From the NCBI RefSeq assembly GCF_964340395.1, contig NC_135551.1, positions 15,085,003 to 15,145,002 of the forward strand: a DNA stretch of 60,000 bases. The letters run 5' to 3'. Positions 22,796 to 32,726 of the stretch are shown here, one piece after another (within the stretch, counting starts at the first letter, position 1; each line of letters starts with the position of its first letter). The DNA is from Glandiceps talaboti (lineage: Eukaryota > Hemichordata > Enteropneusta > Spengelidae). Below the pieces are notes generated by a model, which was not told the origin of the DNA, did no database searches, and saw nothing but the letters and a program-made list of their open reading frames with translations. Made by a program: the position numbers and the translations under genes.

Positions 22796-23562
22796 TATAT
22801 AAGAATTCAACGTTCGCAGGTACTGACCTATAATGTGGTAATCGTTGAATTTAACATATTGTAGAGTCAACAAATGTTACTGCTGAGCACTACATAACTG
22901 ATTGGCAAGCAAACTTCATAACATTGTTAACCACGGTCAAATATTGATATAATATTAAATTAGACTTGTGTGTATTGAGAAAACTTCTAATTGTTAGAGT
23001 TGAAGTATTAACTAACCCAAGTTTGTTTTGTTAAACGTTCTTGCAATAACTTATGCAACTCATGATATGTACACACCGTAACATTTCAGATTATTTCATT
23101 ATGCTTTGGAAAGCAACTTTATGTAGAGACAGAATTGTATAAACAGGCTGATTTGGCCTGTTAAACATCAGAACGTGTATTAAAACCAGCCGAGTGGATT
23201 TAACTCGGTGTTCGTTGAACTAGACACCTATTGTGTAGACACTTGCAACATAATCACCAGTCACTACTCCTTGATATCTGTCACTGCAGTCACATTTTTA
23301 AGGGCATGCAAGTTACAATGACAATATTTAAATGTATGCTGAAACTGATGCAGGCACAGCACCAGAATCACTCTCATGTACCCTTTGAAGAATTATAACT
23401 ACAATATGTCCTGAAGCTAATATTACTCATGATGCAGGGCATATTGGAAAGGATTAACTGTTCCAGGTTGATCGAACGTAGAGGTTAAAGATAACATTTT
23501 ACATAGTGACTAAAAAACGATATCAATTATTTACAGGAGGTGAAATCGGTGTGTTTACCCGT
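22796..23562. other. 3' flank of P450-A shared with P450-C
   Basis: The first 190 or so bases (ATATAAGAATTCAACGTTCG, AATTTAACATATTGTAGAG, CACTACATAACTGATTGGC) are nearly the same as 50646-50820 downstream of P450-C. The remaining bases show no gene. A segment at 23150-23220 (TTAAAACCAGCCGAGTGGAT) recurs in the flanks of the other P450 units. Confidence 0.7.
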
Positions 23563-23875
23563 TTAGTGGTTCTTGGTAGAAGTGATGTTACATCCTGAAA
23601 TACAAAAGAAAATCCAACGAGAAATCGCCGAGGTAGATGTGACGTGTTTCTTCAATGAGATATAGTTTACACGGTTTGGTATGAGTATACGTATACGTGT
23701 ATGACTTGGGGGAAATATTTGCATAATGGAGTATTCCCAGTCTGCTGCTAATTTACTGTACTAGTGTGAAGTCACAGTGTCTATGAACAATGGTACACCT
23801 TCCATACGAGGACGTGAATTGGGTTATGGTCAAAACTGTTTTTCAACTATTGTGGGAGGAAGAAAAACGCATAAC
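23563..23875 (+). pseudogene. Internally deleted P450 exon 5 remnant
   Basis: Begins with the equivalent of S-G-S-W-x-K and M-L-H-P-E-I-Q-K-K-I-Q-R-E-I. It then jumps from the GAAATCGCCGAGG region straight to DVTCFFNEI, deleting about 240 bp including ExxR and PERF. The heme loop is disrupted by an insertion (GGTATGAGTATACGTATACG), and stop codons follow. A more truncated sister copy lies at 50925-51030 downstream of P450-C, in the same relative position, so remnant and gene were duplicated together. Confidence 0.8.
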
Positions 23876-23879
23876 TCAT

Positions 23880-24559
23880 ATTTAAGAATGTAACGGTGGC
23901 ACATGTATAAATGAACTTTAATGTGTAAATTGATCTCTGAGAAAGCATTGTTATACAATTTTACTGACTCGTATAAAACGAATTGTAATCGATTTATCAA
24001 ACTGACACTGCAAATGATGATTTCGACTTAACTTAAATAGTTACTGAACATTTGTGCGAGAGTTGCACAAATAATCTTATAACATACACCATTTTACCAC
24101 CATCACCCAAGCTAAACTACATGTGAAGTGGTATGGTTTGCCTGTATACTTCCCGGATCTAGTTCCACTTCTAGTCTAATCTAGTCTAGTCTAGTTTAGT
24201 GTAGTCTAGTCTAGCATTTCCTCACATTTCAACTTTAATCAAATTGTTATATTTTACACACTTCCACAACAACGATTGATTGTGAAAATAAGATTAGCAC
24301 ATTTTTAGATGCTTGGAGAGACATTTCATTATTATCTTCCTCCCCAACCACTTCATGCCTTCCCTTTGCCAATCAAGGTCTTGACTAAATCCCATTTTTT
24401 AATTAACAGATCTACGTTACACGTACACAATTGACACGTTAACTCATGTCACTATTTAAACTTATTTGAATACCGACACTGTTGTTGACACCGTACCTAA
24501 CTAGTCTGTGAGACCTTCCACATGTAAATTAAGACAGATACACTCTGTAGGTTACATGC
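23880..24559. other. No gene recognised
   Basis: AT-rich sequence with a short (TAGTC)n tract at about 24175-24215 (TCTAGTCTAG repeats). It lies between the exon 5 remnant and the P450 5'-flank block. Confidence 0.5.
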
Positions 24560-24789
24560 CAACTGTGTATTTCTAAAGACGTTTGTCCTGATTTGAAGTA
24601 CACAAAGATGAACTATGAAAATACGCTGTTGTATATGTACTTGCTACCACTATAGTGGTATTTAGCGCTTTGGAAGACCAGGGAGTGACGTCGACATTTT
24701 ATTGTGATCTTTATTGTTTTGTGCCACATCATTCAACACTTGGGTCTGTTAATGAGCTCTGGGTTCGATACACTTCTGGCCATAATTTA
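24560..24789 (+). other. P450 5'-flank block, split by the LINE
   Basis: GTTTGTCCTGATTTGAAGTA, GGAAGACCAG-GAGTGACGTC and CTGGGTTCGATA match, in reverse complement, the flank upstream of the inverted exon 1 at 19863. The match stops at TAATTTA (24783-24789) and resumes at 27642 with TAATTTAGATCGTCGAGTG. The 2.85 kb between is therefore an insertion into the upstream region of the P450 pseudogene. Confidence 0.8.
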
Positions 24790-27641
24790 AAGAGACAGGG
24801 CATAAAGCGCATGCCACTTCCAACCATTGTTCTCTCGAACGTACGATCACTAAAAGGAAAGATTGATGAACTCCAAGCAAATGTACGTTTCCAACATGAG
24901 TACAGAAATGCTGGTATTCTTGCCTTTACTGAAACATGGTTGGACGACACCGTTCCCGATTCCGATTTATCTATCGACGGGTTTGGCTGCCCACTTCGCC
25001 TTGACCGGAACAAAGAAGTGACAGGTAAAATGCAAGGTGGTGGAGTTTGTGTTTACATAAACCAGCGTTGGTGCAAGACTGTCGTAATCAGAGAAAGAAT
25101 ATGCACCTCCGATATTGAGCTTCTTACAGTCTCCCTTCGCCCTTTTTACTTACCTCGAGAATTTCCACAACTTTTCGTCACCATTGTCTATATCCACCCG
25201 AAGGCTAATGTCAACAATGCTGCTGATACAATATTCCAAGTTACCCAGAAACTGCAATCAACTTCGCCTGATGCGCCCAACTTCATCCTCGGTGATTTTA
25301 ATCAATGCTCATTGAAGAAAACTCTACAAACTTTCCATCAATATGTTACCTGCTCAACACGCTTAAATAAGACATTAGATCTCTGTTACGGTTCCATTCA
25401 AAGCGCATACAAATCCTTCGTAAAACCACCACTCGGATCAGCTGATCACAACACAGTTTATCTCCTACCAGCCTATAAATCTGTGCTCAAGAGGGAGAAA
25501 GTCAAGACAAGACAAGTCCGCGTATGGTCAGAAGACAGTATATCATGCCTTCAGGGTTGCTTTGAATGCACAGATTGGGACTTGTTTAAAAACTCTTGTC
25601 AGGACATCAACGAACTTACTGATGTTGTTAGCAGCTATATTTCTTTTTGTGAGGGTAACTTAGTGCCACTTAAACTTTGTAAGATTTATCCAAATGACAA
25701 ACCTTGGGTTACAAAATCCCTGAAATTTTTGCTTAACAAAAAGAAGAGAGTGTTTAAGGAGGGCAACTTAGGTAAATATAAAGAAGTTCAGAGAGAGGTC
25801 ATATCTGAAATTAGGAAAGCTAAGGAGAAGTTCAAGGATAAAATTGAAAATAAATTGAGCTCTGGATCTTTGACATCAGCTTGGGATGGTATGAAAATTA
25901 TGGCAGGTTTAAAGAATAAGGGGAATGGGGATAGCATTAAATGGGAAAACAAATCAGACAAAGAATTTGCGGATGTACTAAATAAGTTTTACTGCAGATT
26001 TGATATTCATGACTTTAGTATGGAACAGAGTAATATCAGAGAGGGAGTTATCACCAATGAACGGGTGTTGATTGAATTGGATGATGTACGCAAGTCATTG
26101 AAAAGTTCCAAAACTAGGAAAAGCCCAGGTCCTGATAGTATAAGTGGTCATGTCCTCAAATCATGTGCAAATCAGTTATGTAGTATTTTCCATTTTATTT
26201 TCCAGTTGTCCCTTGACCAACAAACAATACCCAATTTGTGGAAGCAGGCCACTGTTGTCCCCGTGGCAAAGAAAGTTAATCCTAAAGTTCTAAATGATTT
26301 TAGACCAGTGGCTCTGACATCACTTGTGATGAAGTCCTTTGAAAAAATTATCAAGAGTCATATTCTAGACAAAACACAGGCCATGTTGGACCCATTGCAG
26401 TTTGCGTACAGAGCGGGTAGGGGGGTGGAGGATGCCACTTTGACCCTTTTAAATTTCATTAATAAGCATATTGAAGGTAACAAAACACATGCCCGGGTAC
26501 TATTTGTTGACTTTTCTTCAGCTTTTAACACAATCCAACCACATATTTTAACTCAAAAATTGTTGTCACGTTTTAATGTCAACTGCAAGGTAGTTGGATG
26601 GATTTTAGATTTTTTAACTAATAGATCCCAACAAGTTCGAGTAAATGGCACTTTGTCTGACATTTGTATGTCATCTACAGGCTCCCCTCAAGGTTGTGTA
26701 CTGTCACCACTATTGTATATCTTGTACACTGATGACTGCAGAAGTCAACATGATGATAGACACATAGTCAAGTTTGCAGATGATTCAGCCATTGTCAGTT
26801 TGCTCCAGAACCATGAAAATGACCATGGGCCTATAGTTGATGATTTTGTTAAGTGGTGTGACAGTTCATTTCTTGAACTGAATGTTGATAAGACCAAGGA
26901 TATGTGTATAGATTTTAGGAGAGATGCACCACAGCCTGAAGCAACAATCATAAAGGGAAAAGAAGTGGAGGTTGTAGAGCAATATAAATACCTGGGTTCA
27001 ATGTTAGACAACAAACTGAGATGGGAGAATAACACTGATATGATTTTACGTAAAGGTCAGCAGCGTTTATTTTTCTTAAGGAAGCTCAATTTCTTCAAAG
27101 TTGATAAAACGATGTTAAATCTTTTTTACAGATCATTTATTGAGAGTATTTTAAGTTTTTCACTAATCTGTTGGTTTGGTAATCTGAGTGTTCAAAACAA
27201 AAACAAGCTTGGTAGAATAGTTAATATCTGCAGTAAAATTATTGGTGTTCAACAAACTAGCCTTAGCACACTGTACAGGAAACAAGTCCTGAACAAAGCC
27301 AATTCCATACTGAGGAATAGTCAGCACCCCCTTTACCAAGAGTTTGACATTTTACCATCAGGACGGCGCTTTAGGGTTCCAAGGACTAGAACAAACAGAA
27401 CAAAATATTCATTTATTCCAACAGCCATATCTTTTCTTAATCAAGTCAGGAATGCATAGCAGCCCATTGTTTCAATGTTTTAATGTTACTGTACCTTATT
27501 TTTAGCCGTATTTATTGTATTTATTTTAATGTATCCTGTCACAGTATTTTAATATTTTGTGTAGTTTTTTATACGTTTAACTGTCGCGCAAAGAATTGCC
27601 CATACTGGGATAATAAAGATCTATTGTATTGTATTGTATTG
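24790..27641 (+). mobile_element. Non-LTR retrotransposon (LINE, CR1/Rex1-like), intact ORF
   Basis: Boundaries come from the paralogous flank at 19905-20110: the host sequence is split, with TAATTTA on both sides (24783-24789 and 27642-27648), a 7-bp target-site duplication. The body holds one endonuclease-reverse transcriptase frame. A short 3' UTR ends in an AATAAA-like signal and a pentanucleotide tail of TATTG repeats, typical of CR1/Rex1-group LINEs. Only about 20 bases precede the ATG, so it is either naturally short or 5'-truncated just before ORF2. No ORF1 is seen. The open frame suggests a recent insertion. Confidence 0.9.
24811..27459 (+). CDS. LINE endonuclease / reverse transcriptase polyprotein
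   Basis: 882 aa from the ATG at 24811. N-terminal apurinic-like endonuclease: NVRSLKGKIDEL, a T-E-T-W-L motif, G-G-G-V-C-V-Y, GDFN, and SADHNTVYL with the Asp-His pair. The reverse transcriptase domain runs from about residue 440 (K-S-P-G-P-D-S-I), through L-F-V-D-F-S-S-A-F-N-T-I and G-S-P-Q-G-C-V-L-S-P-L-L-Y, to the catalytic F-A-D-D at about residue 654, then Y-K-Y-L-G-S. It would nick the target DNA and copy its own RNA there. The frame stays open upstream to 24655, but those 52 codons are host P450 flank, so 24811 is the start chosen. No disabling lesion was seen. Confidence 0.92.
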   Translation: MPLPTIVLSNVRSLKGKIDELQANVRFQHEYRNAGILAFTETWLDDTVPDSDLSIDGFGCPLRLDRNKEVTGKMQGGGVCVYINQRWCKTVVIRERICTSDIELLTVSLRPFYLPREFPQLFVTIVYIHPKANVNNAADTIFQVTQKLQSTSPDAPNFILGDFNQCSLKKTLQTFHQYVTCSTRLNKTLDLCYGSIQSAYKSFVKPPLGSADHNTVYLLPAYKSVLKREKVKTRQVRVWSEDSISCLQGCFECTDWDLFKNSCQDINELTDVVSSYISFCEGNLVPLKLCKIYPNDKPWVTKSLKFLLNKKKRVFKEGNLGKYKEVQREVISEIRKAKEKFKDKIENKLSSGSLTSAWDGMKIMAGLKNKGNGDSIKWENKSDKEFADVLNKFYCRFDIHDFSMEQSNIREGVITNERVLIELDDVRKSLKSSKTRKSPGPDSISGHVLKSCANQLCSIFHFIFQLSLDQQTIPNLWKQATVVPVAKKVNPKVLNDFRPVALTSLVMKSFEKIIKSHILDKTQAMLDPLQFAYRAGRGVEDATLTLLNFINKHIEGNKTHARVLFVDFSSAFNTIQPHILTQKLLSRFNVNCKVVGWILDFLTNRSQQVRVNGTLSDICMSSTGSPQGCVLSPLLYILYTDDCRSQHDDRHIVKFADDSAIVSLLQNHENDHGPIVDDFVKWCDSSFLELNVDKTKDMCIDFRRDAPQPEATIIKGKEVEVVEQYKYLGSMLDNKLRWENNTDMILRKGQQRLFFLRKLNFFKVDKTMLNLFYRSFIESILSFSLICWFGNLSVQNKNKLGRIVNICSKIIGVQQTSLSTLYRKQVLNKANSILRNSQHPLYQEFDILPSGRRFRVPRTRTNRTKYSFIPTAISFLNQVRNA

Positions 27642-27818
27642 TAATTTAGATCGTCGAGTGATACTATTAAAAAGGTAAGCTCTGGCGAAGTACCTATGTG
27701 AACCGAGGCCATGTTGTTAGCTGTCTCGATCGCTCTCATACTGTTTGCTTGGCTGTCAAACTGACCTAATGTACCTAAAACCTACCCTAAAGGTCCACCT
27801 GGTTGGCCAGTGATCGGT

Positions 27819-28052
27819 ATAATGATCTTTATTTATACTGGATAGTTCTTTAAGCATATACACACTTGTCTCCCAAGAAGTCCAGTGAGGGCCATCCCTA
27901 ATGGGTTCAGTGTTAATGCAGGAGGAAACCGGAGTACCCGGGGAAAACCTGCGTTGTTCGGTAGAGTCAAACTGAACGACACTCTTCTTACTTACTGCGT
28001 GGTAAATTTAATCGAACCCTGAATGGGGTTGGGTTCGAACCCCGACCCCGAC
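27819..28052 (+). mobile_element. Short repeat inserted in P450 pseudogene exon 1
   Basis: It interrupts exon 1 within the V-I-G-N-L-L-Q codons. The left part matches 12417-12545. The middle has GGAGGAAACCGGAGTACCCG followed by GGGGAAAACC, a motif seen in many dispersed invertebrate repeats. The right end has GGGTTCGAACCCCGACC, a T-arm/box B-like sequence. It is possibly a SINE-like non-autonomous element. Exact ends and target duplication are unclear. Confidence 0.6.
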
Positions 28053-28240
28053 CTACAACTAGGATCACAACCACACTTGAAGCTGACTGAATGGAGTTGA
28101 CAGTACGGTAAGAGTCATGCAATCGTTATGAGAAAAAATACACCAAGTTTCTTTGGATTTATTATCAATGCAAAATATCATTTGTTGTTTCAGGGCTCTG
28201 TGTACAGTTTGAACCTGTGCACACCTCGTGTTGTGGTTTT

Positions 28241-28413
28241 TGTCGTGTTTTGATATGTACCGCATTCCACCGGAAGCGGAACTTACTTATTCCAGAGCAT
28301 TCTGGGTATATAAAAATGAGCGGCAAATAAAGTATTACATATTCGTTCGTCTGCTGAAGTTGAATCTTGTCTAAAGTCTAGTTTAATCTGAGCCAATAAG
28401 GCGGAATTTTACA
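28241..28413 (+). repeat. 5' LTR
   Basis: 173 bp, starting TGTCGTGTTTTGATATG and ending GCGGAATTTTACA. A TATA-like box (TATATAAAAA, near 28307) and AATAAA at 28326-28331 lie inside and would serve transcription start and polyadenylation. Confidence 0.97.
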
Positions 28414-28430
28414 TTGGCGACGAGGATCAA
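28414..28430 (+). promoter_or_regulatory. Primer-binding site
   Basis: TTGGCGACGAGGAT directly follows the 5' LTR, where a tRNA 3' end would prime minus-strand DNA synthesis. The tRNA was not identified. Confidence 0.6.
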
Positions 28431-28462
28431 TATTCACAGGTTTCGTGTGTAAACTTTTCATC

Positions 28463-29083
28463 ATGAATGATTTGCATAAGAATGTAATCTCGACCTTTGA
28501 CTGTGCTGGAGACACTGCCACGGTCGGTCAACGTTGGAAAAGATGGTTGACATCATTCGAACTTTTTGCAGACGCCAAAGGTTTGATACTAAACCCGGAA
28601 AAGCCGTCTATTGCAAGACAGAGGCGAGCACAGTTGCTGCACTTAGCTGGACCCGATGTACAGGACATTTTCAGCACATTAGCTGACACAGGTACGCCAA
28701 ATGATTATCAGAATGCTGTCGATGCTTTGAACTCTCATTTTGTACCGATAGTTAACTCAGCCTACGCAAGGCGAAAGTTCAGATCCCTCACCCAAGAAAA
28801 GGGAGAGACAGTCCAGCAATTTGTAACTAGATTACGACGATCAGCAAAAGACTGTGATTTTGGTGCTGATATGAACAATCAGATCCGTGATGAAATCATC
28901 GCAAAATGCAACTCCGAGTATATTCGCCGTAAGCTGTTAGAAGAAGGTGCTACGTTAACTCTCGCTGACACGTTAAAAGTAGCAAGACAGTGTGAAGAAG
29001 TTGAAAGTCAAATGGCAACCCTGTCGGTAAGCAAACCGGAGACAGCTGTTGTCAATCGTGTTGACAAACACAAGCCCAAATAA
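28463..29083 (+). CDS. Gag (capsid part) of the Gypsy element
   Basis: 206 aa from ATG 28463 (M-N-D-L-H-K). An in-frame ATG six codons earlier is possible but less like known Gag starts. It contains the retrotransposon Gag-type helical region (R-W-K-R-W-L-T-S-F-E-L-F, then Y-x-x-A-V-D-A-L-N-S-H-F and R-x-x-F-R-S-L-T-Q) that forms the particle shell. It ends at TAA 29081-29083, before the zinc knuckles, which follow in the same frame. This separation of capsid from nucleocapsid by a stop is unusual: it is either read through or a single point lesion. Confidence 0.85.
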   Translation: MNDLHKNVISTFDCAGDTATVGQRWKRWLTSFELFADAKGLILNPEKPSIARQRRAQLLHLAGPDVQDIFSTLADTGTPNDYQNAVDALNSHFVPIVNSAYARRKFRSLTQEKGETVQQFVTRLRRSAKDCDFGADMNNQIRDEIIAKCNSEYIRRKLLEEGATLTLADTLKVARQCEEVESQMATLSVSKPETAVVNRVDKHKPK

Positions 29084-32000
29084 AGTAAAAAAACCAATAG
29101 AGATAGACGTAGTGGTAACAGTGCTAGTGGTATTACTGGTAATGCATGCTACCGATGTGGCCGTACTGGACACTATGGCAGATGCCCACAGTGCCCTGCA
29201 AAAGGTAAAAAGTGTTTGAAGTGTAATGGTGCTGATCACTTTGCATCGGTCTGTAAATCAAAACGTAAAGATGTGAACTGTGTGAACTCTGAGCAAAATC
29301 CAAGTGGTGTGAATTCAGATTATGCATTCCATGTTCGAGGTCAAATCGAGAATGGTATGATCCCAGTTATCATTGGTGGCATCAAACTGAACATGTTGGT
29401 GGACTCGGGCGCTACCACAAACATCATTGATGAGGACACTTGGAAAACTCTGAAAACACAGAAAATTCAGTGTGTATCCTATAAGCAAGATACCAAACTA
29501 TACCCATATGCTTCTAGCAAGCCTCTCAGTGTTATTGGTGGTTTCTCCTGCAAAATTAAAGTTGGTAAAGGGAAAGCAGATGCTGACTTCATTGTTGTTA
29601 AAGGGAGCGGCATACCACTGCTTGGTAAAACCACAGCCACTGAAGTGGGAGCATTAAAGGTGGGAGTTGACCTTGTTAACTCTATAATTAATCAAAAGTG
29701 TGTAATGCAAAGCCAGTATCCATCAGTATTCAAGGGAGTGGGAAAATTGAACACTAAACAGGCCAAGATTCATGTGGACAATCAGGTTAAACCTGTAGCA
29801 CAACCCCTGAGACGTACACCATTCAACCTGAGATGTAAAGTGGAACAGAAAATACAGGAACTATTGGACAATGACATTATTGAACCAGTTGAAGGCCCTA
29901 GCAGGTGGGTCAACCCAGTAGTTGTAGTTCCGAAAGCCAATGGTGACATAAGATTGTGTCTTGATATGAGACAAGCTAATGAAGCTATCATTAGGGGTAG
30001 ATATCCTATTCCTACTGTGGATGAATTGCTTCAAAGTGTGAATGGATCCACAGTGTTCAGCAAGTTAGATCTGAAGTGGGGCTATCATCAGTTAGAACTA
30101 GACCCTGAGTCGAGAGATATCTGCACATTTGTAACACATTGTGGTCTATACAGATATAAGAGACTGTTGTTTGGTGTAAGTTCAGCCAGTGAACTATATC
30201 AGCACGAAATTGCCTCAGCGTTAGCTGGAATCCCAGGTGTAAACAACATCTCTGATGACATCATTGTGCACGCTCAAAACCAAGAGGAGCATGATGAACG
30301 ATTGCATAAAGTCATGAACAGACTTCAGCAGTGTGGACTAACACTGAATAGGGATAAGTGTGAGTTCTCTATGAATGAGCTTGTATTCATGGGGATGCTA
30401 CTGTCTGAGAAAGGAGTTGGCCCGACTGAGTCACGTGTGAAAGCCATCCTTGAAGCTCGTGAACCACAAAATGCAGCTGAAGTACGTAGCTTCTTGGGTT
30501 TGGTCAACTTTAGTTGTCGATTCATACCGCATTGTTCGACAATCTGCGAACCATTGTCTGAGCTTAGACGCAAAGGTGTGAAATTTGAATTTGGAAAGCG
30601 ACAACGCGATGCATTCAATGAATTGAAGCAACAAATGGCAGATGCCACGACACTAGCATACTTCAACAAGTCAGCCCGTACCAAAGTTCTTGCTGACGCG
30701 AGTCCGGTTGGATTGGGTGCCTTACTTCTACAGGAACAATCAGATGGTAGTCTGAGACCAGTTTGTTATGCCAGCAGATCACTTACAGATGTGGAACGAC
30801 GATACTCACAGACAGAAAAGGAGGCACTTGCTTTGGTCTGGAGTTGTGAGAAATTTCATGCATACATATATGGTGTAAAGTTCGATTTACTTACTGATCA
30901 CAAGCCATTAGAGGTGATATATGGGAGTCGTTCAAAGCCTAGTGCTAGAATTGAAAGATGGGTTCTGCGCATGCAACCGTATGACTTCAATGTGGTACAC
31001 ATACCTGGCAAGCAGATGTTAGCAGATCCATTATCACGACTTCTGAAACCTGGTGGTAAATTAGAACGCCATGACCATGGTGCTGATGACTATGTGAGAT
31101 TTGTGGCAGTACGTGCAACACCACAAGCCTTGACAACACGTGAAGTAGAGGAAGCTTCAGCTCTTGACCCAGAATTTGCAGAGGTCAGAAGGGCAATCAA
31201 TTCAGGTCATTTTGAAAACTGTAAACAATACCAACATGTGGCTGGTGAGTTGTGTATGATTGGTCAGTTGATATTGCGAGGGACTCGTATTGTGTTACCT
31301 ACAAAGTTGAGACAGCAAGCCCTAGCTCTAGCCCATGAAGGACATCTCGGTATTGTTGGTACCAAGCAGAACTTGCGTACTAAAGTTTGGTGGCCAGGCT
31401 ATGATAAGGCCGCAGAACGTTTTGTTCGTTCATGTTATGGATGTCAACTTGTAGCTAAACCAGATCCAGCTGAGCCTATTAGGTCAACGATGCTACCAGA
31501 CGGTCCTTGGCAAGACTTAGCTGTTGATTTATTGGGACCACTCCCATCCGGTCTTTCATTACTCGTGCTGGTAGACTACTACAGTCGGTATTATGAGGTG
31601 GATATAATGACATCTACCACAGCAGATAAGGTGATTGACTGTTTAGAGGAACATCTTAGTGGTCATGGTATTCCCATGACAATTCGGTCTGACAATGGAC
31701 CCCAGTTTAAAGCTGAAGACTACATGATATTTTGTGAAGTCAATGGCATCAAAGCTGTTAAAGTTACTCCAAAGTGGGCACAGGCCAATGGAGAGGTAGA
31801 ACGCCAGAATTCCTCCCTATTGAAACGACTGCAGATAGCACAAGCTGAAAAGCAAGACTGGAGGAGAGAGATTCGAAAATATCTGGCATCATACAGGGCA
31901 CTCACTCATCCTACAACTGGTCGCAGCCCTGCAGAATTGTTATTTGGTCGTAAACTACGTGGTAAACTACCAGACTTGTCAACACATCATCATGATGACG

Positions 32001-32401
32001 TCGAAGTTCGAGACCGTGACACTGAGCAGAAAGCCAAGTCTAAGATAACCGCTGATTTGCGACGTGGTGCAAAGCCATCAGAAATCAACGTGGGGGATGA
32101 AGTACTGATTCGCCAGGAGAAGATGAACAAGCTGACAACTAACTTTAATGACACTCCACACACTGTTGTGCACAGAGATGGTAACCAGGTAACTGTTCAA
32201 TCACCTGAAGGTGTTGGTTACAAGCGAAACACGTCCCATGTGAAATTGTTTGTAAATCCTGAAACAAATAATACAGCAGTGGAACCACCTGTGGAAGCAC
32301 CAGTGGATATCCCTAGTAAATCTAGTGTGCCACAAGCTGTCTGTAGACCAACTCGCACAAGGAAGTTACCCGTGAAATACGATGACTTCATCATGGGATG
32401 A
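29084..32401 (+). CDS. Nucleocapsid-Pol polyprotein of the Gypsy element
   Basis: Open in the gag frame from just after the gag stop to 32401; first ATG at 29216. Two zinc knuckles (CYRCGRTGH-x3-C and CLKCNGADHFASVC) come first. Counting from the ATG: aspartic protease L-V-D-S-G-A-T-T-N (Asp about residue 63), RT from about residue 200 with L-D-L-K-W-G-Y-H-Q and active site I-S-D-D (345-348), RNase H (L-A-D-A-S, about 492; T-D-H-K-P-L), an H-H-C-C zinc finger (about 706-745), and the integrase core D, D, E (D-L-L-G-P about 770, R-S-D-N-G-P about 825, N-G-E-V-E-R about 859). It ends in a basic tail. No other stop is present. How pol is translated past the gag stop is not evident. Confidence 0.92.
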   Translation, partial: SKKTNRDRRSGNSASGITGNACYRCGRTGHYGRCPQCPAKGKKCLKCNGADHFASVCKSKRKDVNCVNSEQNPSGVNSDYAFHVRGQIENGMIPVIIGGIKLNMLVDSGATTNIIDEDTWKTLKTQKIQCVSYKQDTKLYPYASSKPLSVIGGFSCKIKVGKGKADADFIVVKGSGIPLLGKTTATEVGALKVGVDLVNSIINQKCVMQSQYPSVFKGVGKLNTKQAKIHVDNQVKPVAQPLRRTPFNLRCKVEQKIQELLDNDIIEPVEGPSRWVNPVVVVPKANGDIRLCLDMRQANEAIIRGRYPIPTVDELLQSVNGSTVFSKLDLKWGYHQLELDPESRDICTFVTHCGLYRYKRLLFGVSSASELYQHEIASALAGIPGVNNISDDIIVHAQNQEEHDERLHKVMNRLQQCGLTLNRDKCEFSMNELVFMGMLLSEKGVGPTESRVKAILEAREPQNAAEVRSFLGLVNFSCRFIPHCSTICEPLSELRRKGVKFEFGKRQRDAFNELKQQMADATTLAYFNKSARTKVLADASPVGLGALLLQEQSDGSLRPVCYASRSLTDVERRYSQTEKEALALVWSCEKFHAYIYGVKFDLLTDHKPLEVIYGSRSKPSARIERWVLRMQPYDFNVVHIPGKQMLADPLSRLLKPGGKLERHDHGADDYVRFVAVRATPQALTTREVEEASALDPEFAEVRRAINSGHFENCKQYQHVAGELCMIGQLILRGTRIVLPTKLRQQALALAHEGHLGIVGTKQNLRTKVWWPGYDKAAERFVRSCYGCQLVAKPDPAEPIRSTMLPDGPWQDLAVDLLGPLPSGLSLLVLVDYYSRYYEVDIMTSTTADKVIDCLEEHLSGHGIPMTIRSDNGPQFKAEDYMIFCEVNGIKAVKVTPKWAQANGEVERQNSSLLKRLQIAQAEKQDWRREIRKYLASYRALTHPTTGRSPAELLFGRKLRGKLPDLSTHHHDDVEVRDRDTEQKAKSKITADLRRGAKPSEINVGDEVLIRQEKMNKLTTNFNDTPHTVVHRDGNQVTVQSPEGVGYKRNTSHVKLFVNPETNNTAVEPPVEAPVDIPSKSSVPQAVCRPTRTRKLPVKYDDFIMG

Positions 32402-32710
32402 TGCTATTGAAAAGGGGCAGAATAATCCCCTAAATGACAGGCATATAGTTAATGGGTACTCCACCCCAGCCTGAAAGTTATTCTTGAACACTGAGTAATT
32501 TGACTTATCGTTTTGACTGTTTAAGTCTTGACTATGTTGTTTCTCCACTTGAGAATTAATAATTAAATAACTGTTGGAACTATTAACTGTTGACTGTTAA
32601 GCTGAAAGCTGAAGAACTTTAAGCTGTTAATTGTTTGGTTAAAAACAAAAACCCAAAGAACGTTACTTGTGCATGATCAGGACATTTACTTTTGATGACT
32701 TATTTCACTT

Positions 32711-32726
32711 AGAAGAAAAAGAGGGA
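32711..32726 (+). promoter_or_regulatory. Polypurine tract
   Basis: AGAAGAAAAAGAGGGA directly precedes the 3' LTR, the expected primer for plus-strand DNA synthesis. Confidence 0.85.

Noticed and set aside
24655-24810. Upstream 52-codon extension of the LINE open frame
   Set aside because: It aligns with the P450 5' flank at 19905-20110 and lies outside the TAATTTA target duplication, so it is host DNA read by chance.
28445-28462. Earlier in-frame gag start (six codons upstream)
   Set aside because: The later ATG at 28463 gives a Gag-like start; the upstream codons add only M-C-K-L-F-I. The choice is not certain.
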